A stretch of DNA of 64,000 nt. Origin: Spinacia oleracea. Taxonomy: Eukaryota; Streptophyta; Magnoliopsida; Caryophyllales; Amaranthaceae. The position numbers and the translations under genes are program-made. This document shows positions 56,101-64,000 of the stretch, piece by piece (position 1 is the first letter of the stretch; the number at the start of each line of letters is the position of its first letter). The stretch is from NCBI RefSeq assembly GCF_020520425.1, contig NC_079488.1:90501285-90565284 (forward strand), in the 5' to 3' direction. The notes below the pieces were generated by a model, which was not told where the DNA came from, searched no databases, and saw only the letters and a list, made by a program, of their open reading frames with translations.

Positions 56101-59100
56101 GCTCATTTTCCCTATGATTTGAAAAATTATTTTGATTCTTCCAACATTTTGCTTCACTTCTAGTCTTCAACGAATCTATCACCCGTATAGCCTGCTAGAA
56201 AATTCAATGCCTATAGATTAGCAAGAAAACATAACTTAATATTAAGATATTAATAACAAACTTGGCTTTATCATCATTAGTAATTAAAGCCCAAGTCTGT
56301 AATAATTTTATGGTATAAATATTTCATTGCGTTGTTAATGCAGTTTCTCTCTCTCGTTCCCTGACAGTTTCCGTGTTATTCTAACTATCATGTGTCTTCT
56401 ATGCAGATGTATCATGTGCTCAAGGTCTTCATCTATGGCGCAATAGTTCTTCTGATATTAATGATGAGCTTTACAAGGGTTACCGTAAAGGTAACCCAGA
56501 AAGGAAGATCAATGAGTTTGTGGCAGGTACATTTTCAAACCAATTGTTGAACAATCTCTTCTTTTTCCCGGACTTATATTTTTATTTCTTTTAACAGCGT
56601 ATGATTTCCTCAATTCAAATACGAGTAACTTTAATGTGAGCATATGGTATAATGCAACATACAAGAATGACTCTGGATTTTCCCGCATTGCATTGCTACG
56701 TGTAGCACGCTCAGTCAATCTGGTATTTGCTATGTATTCACAGCTGCTTGTCTTTATCTCAGCACCCATTGGGATATTCTTTCTGTTTGATGACTTTGTC
56801 TGATTCTAAAATAATGTTCTAGTATTTTGGCTCATTTATTTCCTGCCAAGTATGCCCCTCTCTTATGTTTTCACGTTGCCAACCTCAAGATTGTAATTAC
56901 TCATTGCAACTTGTGCTTCTCCATCAACTGCAACTCTGCAAGGATATGAGATGATCATAAATTCATAATGCACTTCAAAGTTTAGGTACATGGAGATGTC
57001 AGACCCTTCACAAGTCTATTCTATTTGGGGTTTGAACTTTATGATGAGCAGGTCATTCATGTTTGGAAGAGAATATGGCCAATTTATAGTTGAGGATAGC
57101 GATTGGGAAACCACTGTTATAGTTCTGGTTTTTGCTTGTTTTTGTTTGTAACAGGTTGAGAAGTCTTATCACATGTACTCGTACTATTTTGAGATAACCA
57201 TAAAAAGTTGTCACATTTCGTACTGGTTTATGATTAAATTTTCCAATAAACCTACTTAGAGTGTGTGATGGAAGAGTGCAGAGATGACCAACCATTAATA
57301 AGGATCTAATAGAAAAATTATATCTATGCTTATTTTGAGGGCTATGGATAATTTGATGACTGATTCCAGTCAGTGGACGTAATTAAAGTTCAGTGCAGTT
57401 CAGTAACTCTTCAATAAACAAGTTATGACAGTAATAAATTTGGATAGCTACTATTTGTCAGTATGGCCTTCTGAAAATAGCAATACCGTTTATGGGGTTC
57501 AGTAATTTAAGACCTAATGCTTTGGTACATTGTCACCTGAACCTCATTGCAGAATATTTTAGGTCTCTTATATTCGCTTAATCCCTGTGCTATCGTTAGC
57601 TACTTTTTGTTTCTGTGGACCTAATTCATTTCTTATATTGCAGGTTTCTAATGCCTACCTACAGATGGTGTACGGAGCTAGTACCAAAATACTTCTCGAG
57701 TTTATCAAAGAAATGCCAAAGCCTGGAACTCGGCTTAGTATTGATATTTCATCTCTCCTCAGTGGACAGTTTTTCACATATGTCATTATAGCACTATTTC
57801 CTGTAAGTATGCATGACTTTGTTGGGGCACCATTTAGCAACATCTGACTCATCTTGTGAAACTTTGTTAGTAAAATCACTCCTGTCTTCCACCTTCAATG
57901 TTTTGTGATAAATCTATAGTGCATAGTAGCTATATTGCCGTGTTTGTTTGAATTTTCTATCTCTATTTTCTTTCTAGATCTTTCTGGAGATTGTAAAACT
58001 AGTTTTAATGTCGGCACAGTAGAACTTGAGGTTTAAAAGGCACGGTTTTGCTCTGGGTGCTAAGCAAACCATCAAAATAATGGATAATAAGCGCAATCAG
58101 GGCTACACTAGAAATATTCAGAGTTACATTAGTCAAGTCATGGATCTTCTGTGGCCGCTGTTATAGAAAACTGGCGATGTGTTTAATGTATTGACTAAAG
58201 ACATGTTGAGTAAGACTGGATACTTATTAGAATCTCCTTTCAATAGGTCAGAAGCTCAGAGAAAATAACTTATTTGTTTCTCTTGCAAATTAGATTGTGA
58301 ATGAGTTCGTAAGAGGGTAACCACAGTTATGTACTTGAAGGAGAAAGGATAAGATTGAGGATGAGGCTCATTGTGAATCTGCGACACTTCCATTCCCCCA
58401 CTCTCTTCTACTTTAAGGTTAAATGAGATAAAATAGCGGAAATCATACTGCTGATCAGTTTTTTTCTCCAGCATCTTTTTTGATTTTCTAATTTACACAA
58501 GTACATCAAATGTAGTGGTAGGCTTTGTGCATGCAGTTTGACGTAAAAGATATGTCCTGATGTTTGGCAGTAACTTACTGAGAAATTCACGTTAATTTTT
58601 TTTTATTTTAAGAAATCTGTATTTTGGTGCAGGTTGTGTTGACTGCTCTGGTTTATGAAAAACAGCAGCGATTGCGTATCATGATGAAAATGCATGGGCT
58701 TGGTGATGGCCCATATTGGACAATTTCCTATGCTTACTTTCTAGCTTTGTCCTTAATCTACATGTTATGTTTTGTGATATTCGGATCACTTATTGGTAAA
58801 CAAATTCTAACATAAGTTTTTTCTTTCTTGACATGCAGTAAGTGTTTTTCTATATTTGTCTCTCATGGCTTGTATTGTTTTCTCTGTAGGGCTAAAAATC
58901 TTTACGACAAATGATTACGGCATCCAATTTGTATTTTATTTCATTTATATAAACTTGCAGATTTCAATGGCATTTCTCGTGGCCCCATTATTCTCGAATG
59001 TTTTAACTGCAAGAGGTGTGACTGTGAACTCAATACTGCCTTCTTATAGTAACTGTCTTCTTATGGTTCTAAATCTTCTAATGTGTTGTCCAATTTCTTA

Positions 59101-61062
59101 CAGCTGTAGGTTATTTACTGACGTTTGGCACTGGACTATTAGGAGGATTCCTATTTCAAAATTTTATTCAAGATACCTCATTTCCAAGTAAGTTGTCATT
59201 ATTTGTTTCTATATATATTCAACTAATTTATTTCGGCCATTTGTACTTTTCATTATTTCTCAATAGAAAAAGCAGCCAAAGATTCATTTGTTCTTTTGGC
59301 TGTAGGATGTAATGGACTAAATCAAAATGGCTCTTAAAACCTCTTCGCTTCCTTTCCATGAAGTAGAAGATGGTCGTCCCATTGTCGTCCCATTATCGCT
59401 TTTGAGTCAATTGGAAACAACCTCTCTGCAAATGCAGGGGTAAGGTTGCGTACACTCGATCCCCCCCTTACCCGCTTCTTGCGGGAGCCTTTTTGAGGCA
59501 ATGGGGGTAATGATAATGATGATGAGAAAAGGCAGCCTGCCAATCAGTAAAACTAAACTTCCTCCTTTCCATAAATATCACACCATCTTGTTTTTTACAC
59601 TATTCACACTAGACCTTTGGTCATCTTTTGTAATTCATACCTGGGAAAAATTGTAGTCATGTGGGATTCTGTTAGATTCGTTTCGAAAATAAATTTTCTA
59701 AATATAAACTTTTTATAATTTTTACTTATATGTAATTCGAGATATTAAGAGTCTAAGTATGTGTTGAAAAGCGTAAAGTCAACCATGGTGCAATAGTTAA
59801 GGAACGGAGGAAGTATATGCTTCAGCATTGTCATACCCGTGCTCCTCTGGAACAGAGTTGATAGCATGTTTAAGTTGTTAATTTGTTATGTACAACACAT
59901 TATGCTACAATAGAAAAAAGGTGGCTCTATGGGATTCATATATGATGAATTTAGTAGATTTATGTGTAACATAAACACTTGAAGATAAAACCTCATCATT
60001 TATGGGAGATTTTCCTAAAGGAGGTTTCTTATACAGTGTGAGAAGTGTGATTGTAAATTTCTGATGAGTACGCCTTTACAAGTATTTAAAAATATGATAG
60101 CACTTAGAAAGTTAGAAGGATAACAAACTGCATTTGAATATAGTGCAAATACTGTGTAGGCCCGAGTCGCCTGACTTGCTATACAGCTATATTGCTTCAT
60201 TGTTCCTAGGATTTGGGATTATGCGCCAATTCTTGGTCGGTTAATCTGAATGTTAATATGTGTGGTACAAATCATTTTGGAACTTTTCATTCCAGGAGGA
60301 TGGATTATTGTTATGGAGCTATATCCCGGATTCTCTCTGTATCGAGGTTTATATGAGCTTGGACAATATTCTTTTCTTGGGGATTATATGGGCACACATG
60401 GTATGCGGTGGGAAAACTTAGGTGACAGCAACAACGGGATGAAAGAGGTTCTGATCATCATGTTTGTTGAGTGGCTGGTCGTGCTCCCTATTGCATTTTA
60501 TGTTGATCAAGTTGTATCATCTGGGAGTGGTGTGAAGAGAACTCCTCTATTTTTTTTCCGTAGTTTGCTGAGGAAGTCCAACTCTGTTTCACGGAAGCAT
60601 AGTTTACAAAAGCAAGGATCAAAAGTCTTTGTTGACATGGAGAAAGCTGATGTTGTGCAAGAGGTAATTCTCTTTCTTACCATTATATGCATGATTCTTT
60701 GCAGTCCGCATTCAAAGTATCTAGTTTTCTTGAAGACCTGAAAAACAAGCTGAAATTGAAATATTTGAAGTTAGGGTATTTTGTTTCATGACTTCTTTTC
60801 CATGTCTTGCTCTTTTTTCTACTTTCTTTTCAAACTTCTCTCATTTTTCCGATTTATATTTTTGCGTTGTATTATTTTCTCAAAACATTTTTTCTGCCTC
60901 TTCTTTAACCCGGCCTATCTGTTTTCGTGTTGCCTCTTTGTCGTGCCTCGTGTTTACTCTCTTTTAACATAACCTTTAATTTCTCTTACTTCACGTTCCG
61001 TAGACGGTTCCTTATGACGGTTCATGTTATCCAACCCCAATCATTTTAGGATTAAGGCTTGG

Positions 61063-61100
<38 letters not shown>

Positions 61101-63413
61101 ATGTGCTATTTTAGAGAAAAATACAAACAGTATGCTTTTAGTTGCCGAGGTTTAATTGTATTTCTGTATTATTTTGCTCACATTTCTGCTTACCCAAACA
61201 GAGGGAGAGGGTGGAACAACTATTATCAGATCCAAGTTCAAGCATTTCCATAATTTGCAACAACCTTAGAAAGATGTATCCTGGAAGGGATGGAAATCCT
61301 CCAAAGCTTGCAGTCAAAGGAATGTCTCTTGCTGTGCCTCGTGGTGAATGCTTTGGGATGCTTGGCCCAAATGGTGCTGGAAAAACCTCCTTCATCAGCA
61401 TGGTGAGAACATTGCACTCTTTGCTCGCAACATACGTACATGGCTTCTGAATCCGAGTTGAGAATACAACATTTTCAAGGGCACATGTAACAAATGTTCT
61501 CAATTTTAATTATCAGGGTTTACTCTTGTGTCCACAAAACTATGTAATATAGTCTGGTTTGTTTTGGGAATAGAAATGTATAACAAGTACTAAAGATAGT
61601 GAGTGGGAGTACTATTTAGGGACAAGATGAAACACTTATGAGTAGAAGGTGTAATGGTCTAATAGTTGCAAACTGGAAAGGAGATTGATGCCGTTTTTTT
61701 CTTTTTACTTTAGATGATTGGACTCACAGAGCCAACATCTGGTGCAGCATTTGTCGAGGGTTCAGATATCCGCTCTCAGATGAATGAAATATACACCAGC
61801 ATGGGTGTTTGCCCCCAGCATGAGTACGTTTCTAGTTTTTTTTTTCGTATCTTAGTAAATTTGTACTGTATACTTTTCGCTTGAGTTCCAGACGTTTACT
61901 GATCAGGGTTGCTTTTTACTCTTCCTTTGATTTCAGCCTACTCTGGGAGACCCTAACAGGAAGAGAGCACCTAATATTTTATGGCCGACTTAAGAACCTA
62001 AAAGGTTCTGCCTTGACACAGGTCAGTTTTTTTTTCCCTTTTCTGCACAGATCAGTTATCACATGTAGTGATGTTCATATTAGAAAAAACTTTTGTGAAA
62101 AGGTGGTTAAAAGACTTTAAAATTCTATAGAGGAAACTGGGAAGTTCCTTAGCCAATCCCATAGGAAAAAGCCGCTAAAACCCTAGGGGAAGGCCCTTGT
62201 TGCTTCAACAGAAGGGCCAGATATGGTTAAAACTAGACCTGGCAAAAATGACCTGAACCCCAAATACCGATCCGAGTGACGCTACCCGTTACCTGACTTT
62301 GACCCAAACAACGAGCCGAAATGAACCGGAAACCCAAATTGATCCGAACCGAAACCGAACAGAAATCGATTTAAAACTTTTCCCTTAACTAAACTAATTA
62401 ACTCCTAATGAACCTAATTTACTATTTAAAAAAAAAATCAACTGCCAACCCACCACTGACCTTCCTCCGCGCCCCTTTTATCTTCCCTTTCTCCCTCTTC
62501 CATGGATGCCCAATCCCTGCCACACCATCGGTACACCTACTGTCGTCTCCTACCCCGCATGTGCCTGCCTCCGCTACTTTCCTGAGTTCCCTAGCTTCCT
62601 CTCCTGTCTCCCTTTCAAATTCGAAAATCAAAATCAAAATCAAAGTAAACCTTCACAAAGTCAGTGAACATATGGAGAGAGAACCAAAATTCTGGACGTA
62701 AAAATGATTAATGCATGCAAGTCTAGTTTACCAGGTCTAGTTGGGGCGTAAAATGATTAATGCATGCCAGTCTATCAATAGAAGGGGCAGATTATGTTTT
62801 ATGCCTACGATTGTGTGTGGAACTGCTAGTTGTTGCAAATATAGTGTCATCGCAAGGATCTAATGTCTTTGTGTTGGATATGATTATGTAACTGCAGGCA
62901 GTTGAAGAATCTTTGAAAAGTGTCAACTTATATCATGGTGGCGTTGCTGACAAGTTCGCTGGGAAATATAGTGGAGGAATGAAAAGGAGGCTTAGTGTTG
63001 CTATTTCCTTGATAGGTGACCCTAAGGTTGGTCTTCTATTTCCTGACTCTGTTGGTTGTACTTTGAGGAATTCTTACTGATGTTGTTACCTATTTAAAGG
63101 TTGTTTACATGGATGAACCAAGTACTGGATTAGACCCTGCTTCAAGAAATAATCTGTGGAACGTTGTGAAGCAAGCAAAACAAGACAGAGCTATTATTCT
63201 TACAAGTACTATTTTATTCTTACTATTTTATTCTTACTGTGCTTAGGGAGATACATACCCTAGATTTTTGTTCATCTGAATCTGACCCTCACTTAAAAGG
63301 TTAATATTCATCTCCTTCTTTCAGCACATTCTATGGAAGAGGCAGAAGTTCTGTGCGACCGGATAGGCATTTTTGTTGATGGCAGCTTGCAATGTATTGG
63401 AGGCCCTAAACAG
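53141..63413 (+). CDS. ABC transporter A family half-transporter, 3' end outside window
   Basis: Seventeen exons visible: 53141-53218, 53643-54006, 54099-54178, 54259-54403, 56407-56526, 56598-56722, 57644-57802, 58633-58795, 58890-59015, 59104-59187, 60296-60663, 61202-61402, 61714-61823, 61937-62021, 62898-63026, 63100-63205, 63325-63413. They give 844 codons in one frame. Helix at about 38-55 ([15 protein letters not shown]) followed by a Cys-rich luminal loop; membrane helices through about 300-540; Walker A GPNGAGKT (659-666), signature YSGGM (760-764), Walker B VVYMDEP (780-786), switch His816. The last domain piece lies beyond base 64000, since the family is about 900-940 residues. The start [10 protein letters not shown] with [10 protein letters not shown] is that of the ABCA3-12 clade (annotated as ABCA7-like in many plants), distinct from the ABCA2-type neighbour. 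Long introns (54404-56406, 59188-60295, 60664-61201, 62022-62897) carry SINEs and an hAT-like element. Likely lipid transport in the endomembrane system. Confidence 0.94.
59345..59525 (+). mobile_element. Au-like SINE in ABCA intron
   Basis: Contains GGGGTAAGGTTGCGTACACTCGATCCCCCCC.., then GCGGGAGCC and an ending AATGGGGGTAATGATAATGA with TGA/TAA repeats, the layout of Au-type SINE 3' halves. The 5' half with A and B boxes is not clear and no target duplication was fixed, so it may be a truncated or diverged copy. Confidence 0.65.
60985..61100 (+). mobile_element. SINE 3' end with (TTG)n tail
   Basis: TCCAACCCCAATCATTTTAG followed by GATTAAGGCTTGG and about 12 TTG units (61063-61100). AGGATTAAGGCTTGGTTG with a TTG tail is the hallmark of TS-type plant SINEs. 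The 5' part is not recognised. It lies in the intron before the ATP-binding domain exons. Confidence 0.65.
62234..62739. mobile_element. hAT-like ACCCGA element in ABCA intron
   Basis: 506 bp with ends TAGACCTGGCAAA and TTTACCAGGTCTA (12 of 13 pair). The left 120 bases hold GACCTGAACCCC, CCGATCCGAG, ACCCGTTACC and GAACCGAAACCGAAC text; the right part is different, pyrimidine-rich and could be picked-up sequence. Flanks GTTAAAAC and GTTGGGGC share only half of an expected 8-base duplication. A 28-base phrase (TAAAATGATTAATGCATGC..GTCT) occurs on both sides of the right end (about 62698 and 62749). Confidence 0.7.
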
Positions 63414-63717
63414 GTAATTTCTACTTGTCATTAAATAACTTATTTCTGCCAAAAATACCTCAGTACCTTGATTTCAAAGCGAGCAACCCAGAAAAAAGTG
63501 CATTATCATTCCTGTGCTTAAATTTTGGGGCCGTGGTTCTCTGAACTTGAAATAACAGTGTGATGTTTAACGGGGTTGTGGTGGTGGTGGTAAAGTATAC
63601 CCGTCAATTGTAAAATGCGGAGAAACTGCATAAATGAAATTTATCCTTGAGATGGGACGCATAATGACATTCACAGAACTTAGTTAGTATAGCATATGTG
63701 GACCCTGTTAATATATA

Positions 63718-64000
63718 CTCCCTCCGTCCCTTAATATTCGAACTGGTTTGACCGGTGCGGAGTTTAAGACACTTGAATTGACTTATTTATTTAATGGGCG
63801 TTAGTTGATAGTGGAGTAATTTTTTAATATAATTAGTGGGAAATGTGTAAGGGTTGGGGAGTGGTGAGTGAGGGGTGTGAATTTTTAAATGATTTTTTTG
63901 TAGGGAGTAGGGGTGTAGATGGGTTAGTAGGTAAGTGTGAGAAATAGTATAATATTGGTGAAAATTTCCATTTATAGAAGCGGTGTAAGTATTAAGGGAC
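63718..64000. mobile_element. Stowaway MITE, cut by the window end
   Basis: Begins CTCCCTCCGTCCCTTAATAT after TA (63716-63717). The last bases AGAAGCGGTGTAAGTATTAAGGGAC are the inverted inner TIR, so the end is only tens of bases outside the window. It lies in an ABCA intron. Confidence 0.9.

Noticed and set aside
59834-60295. Extra coding exon in the ABCA intron before 60296
   Set aside because: The exon phase (A|GA) joins 59187 to 60296 directly and restores the family sequence; nothing between fits.
61059-61253. Open frame starting with a poly-valine run
   Set aside because: It is the translation of the SINE (TTG)n tail in an ABCA intron.

Overview
This is nuclear genomic DNA from a flowering plant. 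It has intron-rich genes with GT-AG splice sites, plant-specific gene families, Ty1/copia and Ty3/gypsy LTR elements, Stowaway MITEs, hAT-like and Mutator-like non-autonomous elements and tRNA-derived SINEs in an AT-rich background. It reads as a eudicot. The repeat flavour reminds me of Caryophyllales such as the beet/spinach group, but that placement is an impression, not a demonstration.

Five real genes can be supported. (1) 5250-5642 (+): a single-exon 130-aa secreted/membrane protein of a plant family of unknown function. (2) 7223-13655 (-): an 84-aa protein built from three tiny exons, with a second intron of about 6.1 kb. It is easy to miss because no long ORF covers it. (3) 27854-33731 (+): a complete 12-exon protein disulfide isomerase (580 aa, two CGHC sites, KDEL), of the acidic PDIL1-3/1-4 type. 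(4) 38014-38541 (+): an arabinogalactan-protein-like, Pro/Ser-rich membrane protein. (5) Two ABC transporter subfamily A genes arranged head to head: a complete 16-exon ABCA2-type gene at 44419-49672 (-), and an ABCA half-transporter of the second plant clade at 53141-63413 (+) that runs off the right edge of the window with 17 exons visible. All multi-exon models were built by hand from splice sites and keep frame through every exon.

Layout. 1-1.6 kb: decayed copia gag/protease. 4.1-4.6 kb: three copies of a 178-bp repeat. 5-14.4 kb: genes 1 and 2 with MITEs. 15.1-27.1 kb: a stack of transposons. A truncated copia element is interrupted by a 3.7-kb Mutator-like element (which carries a gene-like first exon and a further nested 1.4-kb inverted-repeat element) and by a 2.9-kb solo LTR inside gag. 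A SINE sits exactly on the outer edge of the copia LTR. 27.8-33.7 kb: PDI. 34.5-35.7 kb: a Stowaway and an hAT-like element filled with ACCCGA-type repeats. 38 kb: the AGP gene. 39.6-43.9 kb: a MULE transposase fragment and a poly(A)-tailed retroposon. 44.4-64 kb: the ABCA pair. Their 3.5-kb shared upstream region is full of repeats, including a 31-bp minisatellite, and the second gene's introns host SINEs and another ACCCGA element.

I see no defence system, operon or other system-like gene cluster. The most original material is in the repeats: an hAT-like family whose interior is a degenerate ACCCGA array, Stowaways with a duplicated 3' terminal repeat, and the layered copia/MULE/solo-LTR/SINE stack with a captured exon.
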